Shown here: piece by piece, positions 45,911-55,609 of the stretch
Layout: each line of letters starts with the position of its first letter
How positions within the stretch are numbered: position 1 is the first letter of the stretch
NCBI GenBank assembly: GCA_016710135.1
Contig: JADJLM010000001.1
Coordinates: forward strand, 1,054,001-1,118,000
From: Nitrosomonas sp.
Lineage (GTDB): Bacteria > Pseudomonadota > Gammaproteobacteria > Burkholderiales > Nitrosomonadaceae
Direction: 5' to 3'
Length of the DNA: 64,000 nucleotides
Program-made: the position numbers and the translations under genes
The notes under the pieces: model-generated
Told to the model about the DNA's origin: nothing
Databases searched by the model: none
What the model saw: the letters and a program-made list of their open reading frames with translations, nothing else

Positions 45911-47266
45911 TTAGAAACGCCAGTCTAACTGGAGTCCAACGATATTAACTTGTCCAGTATATTGACCACTTAGGCGATCACCTGTTGCGCTTTTGCTATT
46001 GATTGCCGGGTCTGGTACGAACAAATGCGCATAAGCACCATGCAGAGTCACATTGGATAATACTCGATAACTAAAACCCGCCGTCAACCAATACCGATCA
46101 TTATCAGGAATGCGTGCAGGTCTGAAATCAGCGCTGGGTACGGGTGTCTGATCGAAAGCGAAGCCTGTTCTAATCGTCCATTTCCGCGCTTCGGGTGTGA
46201 AGCTTAGCCCTAAACCCAATCGCCAAGTATCTTCCCAATTGAGTTGTTGAACCGTATCCGCCTGGGGTGAAACAAAATCAGTCCGCAATTCTCGAATCAA
46301 ACTCCAATTTGTCCATAAAGCATCCCCCGTTAAATTCCACCGTGTCCCCAGATTCTGCGAAAAACCTAGTATCACTTGATCAGGCATGGTAACTCGTGTC
46401 TGGGCATGCGCATCGACAAACTGCCCACCGCGCGTTAAAACTAAGGCGGGGTCAGGTACCGCATAATTTGCAGTTCCCTTGACTTCATGTTCAATCCTCG
46501 ATCGATAGCTTACTCCCAGTCGAGTCGTTTGACTTGGTTCAAAATAAAGCCCGAGATTAAAGCCAAGCCCGACACTGTCTCCCTTCAAAGTTGCTAATCC
46601 ATCGGCTGATTGCGGTAGTAATCCTCGATTAATACAAGCACCAGGACCAATTGCTTGCAAACAGATAGTCCCAAAATCAACTGCGTTAGATAATTTTGCT
46701 TCTAAGTATTGGATATTTAAACCGGCACCCAACGACACTTTATCAGTCAACTTCACCGCAAGTGAGGGGTTAATATTGACAGTAACTAACTCAGAAGTAA
46801 CAGCTTGATAACGTCCTTTCCAATCGGAACGATAATGGTTTTCCATACCAAAGGGGGAATTGACACCCAATCCAAATGATATTTTCGATGTTAATTGCTG
46901 CACATAGTAAACATTAGGAATTGGAATTAGATTTGCCGCATTACCACCCTCGTTTCCCCGCAATGGAAAACCGCCTACTAATGGATTTAATTGAGAGCTC
47001 TCATCGTTAAATTTTGCTGATGGAATAACTAAATAACCCGCAGTCGTTAATAGTTTGCCGCGAACCTGACTCATGGCACCAGGATTAAAATAGACCATAC
47101 TCCCATCCTCGGTGTTGGTCGGTGCACCTGAAAAAGCTCGCCCTAGCTCCATTACACTTTGCTCCATAATGGCAAACCCTGCGCCCATTACGGTATTAGT
47201 CCAGCAAATGCTGGTAAACACGAAACTTACAGAGACGTATCGAAAGAAATGATACCTAAAAGCCAT
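45911..47266 (-). CDS. FadL/OmpP1-family outer membrane transporter
   Basis: A 451-residue outer-membrane barrel for hydrophobic compounds. A signal peptide ends near residue 28 (VMGAGFAIMEQS follows). The N-terminal hatch motif VYFNPGAMS (NPA/NPG type) and the strand pattern SFGLGVNSPFG are typical of FadL, and the sequence ends with a terminal aromatic (LQLDWRF). The cargo could be fatty acids or other hydrophobic molecules. It is transcribed divergently from the GGDEF-EAL gene. Confidence 0.92.
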   Translation of the reverse strand: MAFRYHFFRYVSVSFVFTSICWTNTVMGAGFAIMEQSVMELGRAFSGAPTNTEDGSMVYFNPGAMSQVRGKLLTTAGYLVIPSAKFNDESSQLNPLVGGFPLRGNEGGNAANLIPIPNVYYVQQLTSKISFGLGVNSPFGMENHYRSDWKGRYQAVTSELVTVNINPSLAVKLTDKVSLGAGLNIQYLEAKLSNAVDFGTICLQAIGPGACINRGLLPQSADGLATLKGDSVGLGFNLGLYFEPSQTTRLGVSYRSRIEHEVKGTANYAVPDPALVLTRGGQFVDAHAQTRVTMPDQVILGFSQNLGTRWNLTGDALWTNWSLIRELRTDFVSPQADTVQQLNWEDTWRLGLGLSFTPEARKWTIRTGFAFDQTPVPSADFRPARIPDNDRYWLTAGFSYRVLSNVTLHGAYAHLFVPDPAINSKSATGDRLSGQYTGQVNIVGLQLDWRF

Positions 47267-47533
47267 CTATTTACTCATTTGATGTCAAAATGACATCTGT
47301 ACGCTGCTAAGTTAATTAAATATACCTCAGCAGGTATTTTCTACTTCTCTAAATAATTGGATGACATAATACTGCGGTACATTTATTGTTACGTCAATGA
47401 GTTATGCAATAATGGGCATATCCTCGTAAGAATCACATCATTGAATATTGCTTTATGCGTTGATTCCAACAGTTTTTTACCTTGATAATCATCATGTTGG
47501 TACTTATACGCTATGTTAGCTAAACCATAGGAA

Positions 47534-50017
47534 TTGCTACTTACTTTGACCGATCAGAATCTCCCCACTTCTTTCGATAATCATGCTCAAGAAATTCGAG
47601 CAGGGCAAATCAAGCTGCTTTTCCAGCAAACGCCCAGCGCATTCTTAGCAACATTACTTAATTCGGTTATTCTGGTATCGATTCTCTGGGGCAATGTTCC
47701 AGCTAATCAATTGATTAGCTGGATCATTACGGTTTACATTTTAACGTTAGCTCGTTATCTTTTTGTTCTGCGTTACCATCAAACAAAACCACCCAGTGCA
47801 TATGCTGTTATTTGGGGGCGGTTCTTTATACTTGGTGTTTTTTTATCAGGCACATTGTGGGGTATCGCTGGAAAAATCTTCTTCATACAAGATAGCCTAC
47901 TACACCAACTTTTTCTGATTTATCTACTCGGTGGAATGGTGGCAGGTGCAATGTCCACTTTATCTTCCTATCGCGGTGCTTTTCTCACTTTTTCTATTCC
48001 CGTTACATTACCGATCTGCCATGAGGTTTTCTCGCTAGGAAGTGAATTTCACATTGCAATTGCTTCGACCTTTTTATTGTTCTTAATCATGCTTTGGGCA
48101 ATTTCTCAGCGACTGCACCTGATGATTACTGATTCACTCCGATTACGCTTCGATAATGCAGATTTACTAAGTGATCTTCTCCAAGCAAAAAATGAGCAGC
48201 AAACGATTAATGAAGCATTGCAAACTCAAATTATAGAAAAAGAATTAGCACAAAAAACACTACAAGCTATCAACGAGCAACTTGAGCAACACATTATGGA
48301 ACGCACTCATGACTTAGTGTTAACAAACGATTCCTTGCGCCGAGAGAAAGAACTTTTTCGAGTCACACTTGCCAGTATCGGTGATGCCGTCATTACCACA
48401 GATGCACAGGGTAATGTCACTTATTTGAACCCGATCGCAGAATCACTAACCGGTTGGCACAATGCCGAATCGATAGGTATTCCATTACATAACGTTTTTC
48501 AAACAGCAGACCAGGAAACGCAAGAATGCTTAGTCAATATGCTTTCCGATTGCTTAGCGACTGCAACAACACCGAACAAAAGCCAAGAATGTTTATTGAT
48601 CCGCAAAGATCAACAGGAATCGGTAGTCGATTATTCAGTTGCGCCAATCCATAACGATGAAGGAAACATTTATGGTATCGTCCTCACTTTCCGTGATGTC
48701 ACCGAGCAGCGTAATTTAGCGAGAAAACTCGCTTATCAAGCATCGCATGACCCTTTAACAGGATTACTCAATCGAGAAGCGTTTGAAAACAGACTCACTA
48801 AAATTCTCGGTGCTGCTCGAGAAGATAATGTCCATGCCCTACTTTATCTTGATTTAGATCAGTTCAAAGTCGTCAATGACACCTGTGGTCATAGTGCAGG
48901 CGATGAATTATTACGTCACATCACAACACTCTTACAAAGCCAATTACGCACCCGCGATACGCTTGCACGTTTGGGAGGTGATGAATTCGGCATCATTCTG
49001 GAGCATTGCTCGAAAAAAGATGCAATTAAAATTGCACAAACGCTCCGAGAAGCAATTCAGGATTACCGTTTTCACTGGCAAGATAAAAGTTTTACGATTG
49101 GCGTTAGTATTGGTTTATATCCGATCACCCGTAGTGGAGAAAACCTTTCTAATGTGCTAAGTGCAGCCGATAATGCTTGCTACGCAGCAAAAGAAACCGG
49201 GCGTAACCGAGTTCATGTATATCAAAGTGATGATGATTTATTACAGAAACGTACTGGCGAAATGCAATGGTTGCCGCGCATTCAAAAGGCCGTCATCGAA
49301 AACCGGCTATGCCTTTTTTTTCAACCGATTCTTGCCACCGATAACGACCAAACGATTGAGAAGCATGGCGAAATCTTATTACGATTAAGAGATGAACAAG
49401 GTAATTTGATCATGCCTGGCGCGTTCCTCCCTCCAGCTGAACGATATGATCAAATGATACTCATTGATCGCTGGGTTATCGAAAAAGCAATAGCTTTCAT
49501 TAAAGTTGAACTGCAACACAGTACTAAAGTCATTTACGCAATCAATTTATCCGCCCATGCGATTTGTAGTGAAGATTTTCTCGATTTCATCGTGACTCAA
49601 ATTAAAACCCATATAAATCATCCTGCAAGCCTCTGTTTTGAGATTACCGAAAACGTGGCACTTGCTGATCCCAAACACGTCAAGCAATTCATTACCACTT
49701 TAAAAGGATTAGGTTGTCTGTTCTCTTTGGATGATTTTGGCAGCGGTTTCTCATCATTTAGTTACTTAAAAGAAATTCCCATTGATTTTTTGAAAATTGA
49801 TGGCCGCCTCATCAAAGATATGACCAGCGACCCCATCGATCTTACCATGGTGCAATCGATTCAAAACATTGGACATGTTATGGGACTTAAAACCATTGCA
49901 GAATGGGTCGAAGATGAAGCCACCCTGCAATTGCTGCGTGATATGAATGTCGATTATGCGCAAGGATTCTGGCTAGCCAGACCACAGCAGCTGGATGAAA
50001 CTAATCAATTTCATTAA
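47534..50017 (+). CDS. Membrane-bound PAS-GGDEF-EAL protein
   Basis: An 827-residue cyclic di-GMP protein. The N-terminal 230 residues hold about six membrane helices; a coiled coil (about 220-265) leads to a PAS domain (FRVTLASIGDAVITTD start). The GGDEF domain has an intact RLGGDEF near residue 480. The EAL domain (about 575-827) has EILLRL in place of EALLR but keeps its Glu, DDFGSGFSS and the AEWVED region, so activity is possible. The start is uncertain: TTG at 47534 is the first codon after an in-frame stop, and another TTG lies at 47546. Confidence 0.9.
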   Translation: MLLTLTDQNLPTSFDNHAQEIRAGQIKLLFQQTPSAFLATLLNSVILVSILWGNVPANQLISWIITVYILTLARYLFVLRYHQTKPPSAYAVIWGRFFILGVFLSGTLWGIAGKIFFIQDSLLHQLFLIYLLGGMVAGAMSTLSSYRGAFLTFSIPVTLPICHEVFSLGSEFHIAIASTFLLFLIMLWAISQRLHLMITDSLRLRFDNADLLSDLLQAKNEQQTINEALQTQIIEKELAQKTLQAINEQLEQHIMERTHDLVLTNDSLRREKELFRVTLASIGDAVITTDAQGNVTYLNPIAESLTGWHNAESIGIPLHNVFQTADQETQECLVNMLSDCLATATTPNKSQECLLIRKDQQESVVDYSVAPIHNDEGNIYGIVLTFRDVTEQRNLARKLAYQASHDPLTGLLNREAFENRLTKILGAAREDNVHALLYLDLDQFKVVNDTCGHSAGDELLRHITTLLQSQLRTRDTLARLGGDEFGIILEHCSKKDAIKIAQTLREAIQDYRFHWQDKSFTIGVSIGLYPITRSGENLSNVLSAADNACYAAKETGRNRVHVYQSDDDLLQKRTGEMQWLPRIQKAVIENRLCLFFQPILATDNDQTIEKHGEILLRLRDEQGNLIMPGAFLPPAERYDQMILIDRWVIEKAIAFIKVELQHSTKVIYAINLSAHAICSEDFLDFIVTQIKTHINHPASLCFEITENVALADPKHVKQFITTLKGLGCLFSLDDFGSGFSSFSYLKEIPIDFLKIDGRLIKDMTSDPIDLTMVQSIQNIGHVMGLKTIAEWVEDEATLQLLRDMNVDYAQGFWLARPQQLDETNQFH

Positions 50018-50315
50018 ATTTGTGTTGATAAGCTGTTTAATTAGAAACCAAAAGATTTTTGCAAAATTACATAAATTTCTAAATCGCCCCGGGTTTTCCG
50101 GAAATATCCATCTCCCTACAGAAAAATAGCTAAAGAACGTTAAAAGTCTTACTAACAATTCCAAAATTACACTGAAATAAGAAATTGGACGAGTTTTTCA
50201 AGGTTTTCTAATGGTTATTCTGAGTGAAAAATAATGGTTTCCCTTGTATCTGCAAGGATTGCAATTAAGATAAAGTTCAGACCTTCTTAATTTTTAGATT
50301 ACTTTGATCAAGACC

Positions 50316-51641
50316 ATGAGACAGGCAAAAATCTATCATTTATTAAAGAATTCCGCCGCTGTTGCAGGTTTTTTTCTGGGGGTTATGTTGAATTTAAATG
50401 CTGGATATGCCAGTAGTTCAACCAGTCTATACAGTCAAACAGGCTTTAAATTTGGCGGTTGGATCAATGGTGGTGCTACTTACAATGCCAACAACCCTTC
50501 GGACGGCTTCAACGGTACAGTAACTTTTGCCGACCGCGCCAATCGATTTCAATTAAATCAACTCAATTTATTCATACAACGCCCGGTAGAATCCGAAGGC
50601 AAATCATGGGATATCGGCGGCCGGTTCGATTTCCTATTCGGAACAGATGCTATCTATACACAAGCATTCGGCATATCCGCATTTGATGAAAATACCGGAG
50701 AACCTTCCGATCGAGGTAACTGGGACCTAAATTTATGTTGTAATTCAACTCGAACTTACGGCATAGCTCTCCCACAAGCTTATCTCGAAGCTTACGTGCC
50801 AGTTGGGAAGGGCCTTACCATCAAGGTCGGACATTTTTACACACCTCTCGGTTATGAAAGTGTTCCCGCTCCCGATAACTTTTTTTATACTCGCGCCTAT
50901 ATTCTCAACAGTGGTGAGCCATTCACGCATACCGGTTTTTTAGGCAACTATACGATCAATAAAAACTGGTCTATCCGGGGAGGCGCTACGACCGGCAGTG
51001 CGACCGGCGGCTGGGATGGCGGTTTTGACAAGCAATTGGGTAATTGGGGTGGCCTCACACAAATTCTCTGGTATAGCAATGACAGAAAAACTTCTGCTAC
51101 GCTGGGTGGAACCTATGGACAAACTGCTGTAAACGAGCCCTGGTTGATGTATAGCGCAGTATTTCAGCATTGGTTAACATCGAAAACTCACTTTGTTTTG
51201 CAACATACAAATGGCTGGGCAAGCAACATCAATCTTTCCGATGGCATAGGAAATGCTGCATGGTACAGTGTCAATACCCATTTAACGTATGAACTACTTA
51301 GCGATGTATCGATAGGCATACGGGCTGAACGATTTCATGATCGCAACGGCTGGCGAGTGTTTTCCCCCTATCGAATTTTATCTGCTTTAAATAACAATGG
51401 TGTCAGCTACGCAGGTAACGTTCCTTTTATCAGTGCTCCTGCAAACTACTATGCTGTAACATTAGGTTTGAATTGGAGACCCGCAAAAAGACTGGGAATC
51501 AGCTGGAAGCCATTACAAAATGTCATTATCCGAAAAAATATTCGCTACGATAGATCCGCTGGCATAGACATGGCATTCCGCCCATTCGACGGTAAAAAAG
51601 ACCAATTCTTATTCTCTGTCGATACCACAATTCCATTTTAG
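50316..51641 (+). CDS. Outer membrane beta-barrel porin (BBP2/OmpL-like)
   Basis: A 441-residue protein from the ATG at 50316, preferred over a TTG four codons upstream because it directly begins a signal peptide (basic start, hydrophobic core, cleavage near AGYAS at about residue 33). The mature part alternates polar and aromatic residues as in a barrel, with KFGGWINGGATYN, NRFQLNQLNLFIQRP, VGHFYTPLGYE and ends in VDTTIPF with terminal Phe. The pattern is that of the BBP2 porin family, of unknown cargo. Confidence 0.85.
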   Translation: MRQAKIYHLLKNSAAVAGFFLGVMLNLNAGYASSSTSLYSQTGFKFGGWINGGATYNANNPSDGFNGTVTFADRANRFQLNQLNLFIQRPVESEGKSWDIGGRFDFLFGTDAIYTQAFGISAFDENTGEPSDRGNWDLNLCCNSTRTYGIALPQAYLEAYVPVGKGLTIKVGHFYTPLGYESVPAPDNFFYTRAYILNSGEPFTHTGFLGNYTINKNWSIRGGATTGSATGGWDGGFDKQLGNWGGLTQILWYSNDRKTSATLGGTYGQTAVNEPWLMYSAVFQHWLTSKTHFVLQHTNGWASNINLSDGIGNAAWYSVNTHLTYELLSDVSIGIRAERFHDRNGWRVFSPYRILSALNNNGVSYAGNVPFISAPANYYAVTLGLNWRPAKRLGISWKPLQNVIIRKNIRYDRSAGIDMAFRPFDGKKDQFLFSVDTTIPF

Positions 51642-52171
51642 CTTAATAAACCCCCTACAATGAACGGCGAGATATTAAATGGCCGTTCCTGAAAAAGTGC
51701 TCAATATTATTGCTGGAAAAAGCAGCTTGCTTATGAATATTACGACTTCGGTTGACAGTTCTGATAAATTAAACTACTTTCAAGCAGTCGTTGATGAATC
51801 TATAAGCGCAAAGAGATATATCTCGCAAACTCAAAGTATTTGAACATGCCGCTGTTGGTATCTGGCTCGTTATCACGATATCAAGACATCTTCTGGTGGT
51901 GTATATAGCGTATTAAAACGCCACAACCTGAATCACCTACCAAACTGATCGATTCCGACAATTCGTTATGAAAAGCAGGTACCGGGACATCATGCACAAG
52001 CTGATGCGAAGTTTCTCGATTTTAAAGTTGAAACTTATGAGCGGCATAACATGCTTACATCAAACCCAGAACACCTCGACTCAATAGCAAGGCGGAACAT
52101 TCGCATGGCATTGATCAGCGGAAATTTCACCAATTATTAACTTATACTGATATTGTAAAACTCTTCCGCGG
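51642..52171 (+). pseudogene. Intergenic region with an IS481-family transposase remnant
   Basis: From about 51859 the plus strand reads YLARYHDIKTSSGGVYSVLK and RHNLNHLPN, followed after an in-frame TGA by TIRYEKQVPGHHAQADAKFLDF. This is the helix-turn-helix to integrase junction of IS481-family transposases, with Asp of the DDE core in QADAKFL. Flanking frames are broken, and no terminal repeat was found. It is unlike the two IS481-type copies elsewhere in the window. The first 200 bases of the region show nothing recognisable. Confidence 0.65.
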
Positions 52172-55100
52172 TTATACATCTTTAAACTCCCATTCCAGCC
52201 ATTTCCCCAAAATTGGAAAATAAAGACCTAACCGGATAGGTCGTGTTTCCATGAGTTGTAGTAATTGAGCATACCGCTCCAACTGTGGTCGATAACGTTG
52301 AAGTTCTCGACCTAGAAAATCATCGATATCAGTGCCTCCATGTGTTCCCGTTTTGAAATCGATGATCCAACGGACTGCCTGCGCATCGATAAAGCTGCGA
52401 TCAATAACAATATGATCGAGCTCACCTTGGTGAAAACCAGTCAACGCCCATTCTGAGTGAATATCGTGATGACGATTACTTAGAATCCACTTCGCTGTTT
52501 CGTTTTGCCATAGTATGTTGAACGCTGTTGATAATTGTTCAACTGCCCAATCGAACCGATCCGCCATAATGCCACTTTGCTTCAATAACACACGCCCGAT
52601 TTGTTGTAATTTATGAACATCATTTTCCTTAAACGCTTCAATGCCCATTTTGCCAATATGTTGTAATAGTCGATGCAATACTTTACCGAATAGACGAGCA
52701 GCTTCTCCCGCCCAATCAAACTCAATTGATTCAGTTTCACGGCTAGAAAATGATTCGTTTGCAACTTGAATGCTTGCAGGAGGAACTGGTAGCCGCCAAT
52801 CACCAATCAATCGAAAGCGCTGCATAGATTGTAGGAGCAAATCATTATTAGGGTTTGAATTAACTTTATGGGTCAGTTTATTTTCCAATGACCCACCGGT
52901 AATCTGAAACTGTTGATTAACAGCAGGCCATAAGCTTGCTAGCAAACTATCTTTAGCAGGTGCCTTGATTTCAGCATCAGAGCTATCATCCTGTTGATTG
53001 ATATGCCCTAGCAAATGTAGTTGGTGTTTGGCGCGCGTTGCGGCTACATAGAGTAAGCGGCCGGTCTCGTAACGCGCCTTTTGCTGAGCGATATGTTTTA
53101 AATACGCAGTGATTGGATTAGAATCAGCACCCAATGCGTCAATTGGCGCAAATAACAGCGATGTCTGCCCTGATTGAAGGTGATGTTTCATCCAATGCAA
53201 TAATTGAGGGTCATCTTTTTTGCTGGAATAGCCCAAACCAGGCAAAATGACCACATCGAACTCCAAGCCTTTTGCTTTATGTATAGTCATCAATTGAATC
53301 ATCGCAGCATCCCCCGATAGGTTCGGCAAGGCAAATAAGGTCGTTACTTTTTTCTGCAAGGTTTCGCTGTCGTATAGCGCATCTGCTGCTCCGGTTGCTT
53401 CTAGCTGTTGTAATAGCTGAAAAAAAATAGCTGCATCTTGCAAATCGATTTCATCCATCACACAAGCTGGCCCACCGAGCGCTAACCAAAATCCTTCCAC
53501 AATGCGACTCACCGGCCTCCTACTCAACTGGTTCAAAGCAGCTTCGATAATCGGTAGGATACGGACCAAACGTTGCTGTCCATCCTCGGTTAATCGAGCG
53601 ATCGTTGTTGGATTTCTTAATGCATCAAGCATTACCCGATCAGCTTGTTCAGACAAATGAAGTAAATCCTGCAACATCAATCCGCACCAAGGCGCTCGCA
53701 GAATTGCAAGCCAGGCGATACGGTCTCCCTGATGGAGTAATGCACGTGTCAATGCAAGTAAATCTTGAATGACAGGGCGATGGGATAAGCGTTCAATTTC
53801 GACAGCCTGATAGCGTAATCCTTGCTGCCGCAGTTGCACGATAATTTGCGCAAGATGTGCTCGGTTACGCACTAATATGGCAACTGTTCGTGTTGGGTCA
53901 GCTTGCTTGGTTTTTTGGATAATCGAGACAACTTGCTGCGCTTCTGTTTTTTCAGCTTTTTGCCAATAAGGGTAAAAAATTACGCCATCCTCTCCTATCT
54001 TTGGATGAATCGCGATAGAGGGTGTATAAGCGATGGCGCCCATTGCCACATCATCTCGACCGGGTAAAATGCTCGGAAAATGCAGATTAATCCAGTCGAT
54101 AATCTCTTGTTGAGACCGAAAATTAACCGCTAAACGTACAAATTGAATGGGTATCTGCCCGAAAACACCTCGGTCTCGAATTTCTAGAAATAACCCTACT
54201 TCAGCTTGACGAAACCGATAGATCGACTGCATCGGGTCGCCTACCAGAAATAGGGTTCTGCCATCTCCTACTTGCCAGCCCGCGATCAAGCGCATCAATA
54301 ATTCAGCCTGATTGAGTGAAGTATCTTGAAACTCATCCACTAGCAGATGCTGTATGCGGTAATCCAATGCAAGTGCAAGATCGGTTGGTGCTTCGGGTGT
54401 ACCGAGTGCTCGGTTTGCTGCCAGAGATAAAGCTGGAAAATCGATTTGTCCCGTTTGCTGAAATAGGAGCTCCAGATGTGCCGCAGCCATCTTGAGTAAT
54501 TTAAATAATGCCTGCAACGTTTCCCATTGAGAATTTTCATAGCGTGAAGCAGGTAAAGCGCGCAGTTGCACGAGTTGCTTCCTAAAGCTTTCCGCAGATT
54601 CCAAATCTTGCAACAACGCAGTCATACGCTGTTTCATGATGCTGTAAAGTTCTTTTTCTTGCTTATTCTTTGATTCACTGGGCGCAGGAAACCCTTCATT
54701 TTTAGTGATTTTTTTACGCCAATTACCATCCTGAGTCAGTAAAAATACAGCGATTCCTTCCCATGCTGCGCGATCCATAATGCTTGATCCAGGAAGTGCA
54801 GTAAGAAATTGACAACACGAAATAGAGCTATCATTGGAAACATGCGCTGCAGCAAAATTTACTAAGGTAATGATCTCAGTTTGATCAATCGCTTGTGCCT
54901 GATCTACTAATTTTTGTAATTCATCCTCCACTAATCGAATAAGGGCTTTTTCTAAGTACGGCCTTACTTCAGGTTCATGGAAAAAATCAATAAAATTGGG
55001 TAACCATTGATCACGCCGCTGTAGCATTTCTGCAATCAGCTGCTGCAAGCGTTTCAATTGATTATCGAAAAGGGTGATTAGATGAGCAATGGCCTCAGAC

Positions 55101-55609
55101 CATGCATGACCGGATTCAACCGCTTCGATCGTTTGCTTCGCTGCCTCTTGGTATAGATCGGAAGCATCTTCAGTGATGCGAGGTAAAGCACCAAGTTGTG
55201 ATAGTACCGGCATTTGACCAACCAGCATGGCGCAAAGCGAATCAATAGTTTGTATTCGCAGCTGGTTTGGGTTGTTTAAAAGCTGCCATCCTTTATTTTG
55301 ATCACAACGTAGCGCTGCTTGTGCGAGCTCCCAAGTTTGCCGCGCATAATTATCTTCTGGGGCTATTTCAGATTGATCCTGTTCAAGCGCCTGCAAAATT
55401 CGTTGGCGCATTTCATGCGCTGCTTTGCGCGTAAAGGTAATTGCAATGATTTCTTCGGGTGCATCAACTTTAGTCAATAGCACCAGAAACCGCTGGATTA
55501 GCAATCCTGTTTTCCCAGAACCTGCAGGTGCTTGCACCAGAAACGATTGCTGTGAATCCAGCAATCGCAGACGTTCTTCATCATCAGGAATCGACTGTTG
55601 CAGCGTCAT
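52172..55609 (-). CDS. UvrD-like helicase-nuclease (AddA type)
   Basis: A 1145-residue superfamily 1 helicase fused to a RecB-type nuclease. Walker A QAPAGSGKT is at residues 26-34; other helicase motifs are IIAITFTRKAAHEM, LLVDEFQDTSLNQAEL (Walker B), VGDPMQSIYRFRQAEV, MTIHKAKGLEFDVV and LLYVAATRAK. The C-terminal nuclease core has the Asp and Lys in WIIDFKTG. With the overlapping upstream gene it forms an AddAB-like double-strand-break resection complex, used in many betaproteobacteria in place of RecBCD. The 4-base overlap implies coupled translation. Confidence 0.93.
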   Translation of the reverse strand: MTLQQSIPDDEERLRLLDSQQSFLVQAPAGSGKTGLLIQRFLVLLTKVDAPEEIIAITFTRKAAHEMRQRILQALEQDQSEIAPEDNYARQTWELAQAALRCDQNKGWQLLNNPNQLRIQTIDSLCAMLVGQMPVLSQLGALPRITEDASDLYQEAAKQTIEAVESGHAWSEAIAHLITLFDNQLKRLQQLIAEMLQRRDQWLPNFIDFFHEPEVRPYLEKALIRLVEDELQKLVDQAQAIDQTEIITLVNFAAAHVSNDSSISCCQFLTALPGSSIMDRAAWEGIAVFLLTQDGNWRKKITKNEGFPAPSESKNKQEKELYSIMKQRMTALLQDLESAESFRKQLVQLRALPASRYENSQWETLQALFKLLKMAAAHLELLFQQTGQIDFPALSLAANRALGTPEAPTDLALALDYRIQHLLVDEFQDTSLNQAELLMRLIAGWQVGDGRTLFLVGDPMQSIYRFRQAEVGLFLEIRDRGVFGQIPIQFVRLAVNFRSQQEIIDWINLHFPSILPGRDDVAMGAIAYTPSIAIHPKIGEDGVIFYPYWQKAEKTEAQQVVSIIQKTKQADPTRTVAILVRNRAHLAQIIVQLRQQGLRYQAVEIERLSHRPVIQDLLALTRALLHQGDRIAWLAILRAPWCGLMLQDLLHLSEQADRVMLDALRNPTTIARLTEDGQQRLVRILPIIEAALNQLSRRPVSRIVEGFWLALGGPACVMDEIDLQDAAIFFQLLQQLEATGAADALYDSETLQKKVTTLFALPNLSGDAAMIQLMTIHKAKGLEFDVVILPGLGYSSKKDDPQLLHWMKHHLQSGQTSLLFAPIDALGADSNPITAYLKHIAQQKARYETGRLLYVAATRAKHQLHLLGHINQQDDSSDAEIKAPAKDSLLASLWPAVNQQFQITGGSLENKLTHKVNSNPNNDLLLQSMQRFRLIGDWRLPVPPASIQVANESFSSRETESIEFDWAGEAARLFGKVLHRLLQHIGKMGIEAFKENDVHKLQQIGRVLLKQSGIMADRFDWAVEQLSTAFNILWQNETAKWILSNRHHDIHSEWALTGFHQGELDHIVIDRSFIDAQAVRWIIDFKTGTHGGTDIDDFLGRELQRYRPQLERYAQLLQLMETRPIRLGLYFPILGKWLEWEFKDV

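Noticed and set aside
49370..49400. EAL domain judged inactive because the signature reads EIL
   Set aside because: The metal-binding Glu is kept and other EAL motifs are present; variants with a different middle residue are known to be active, so no claim is made.
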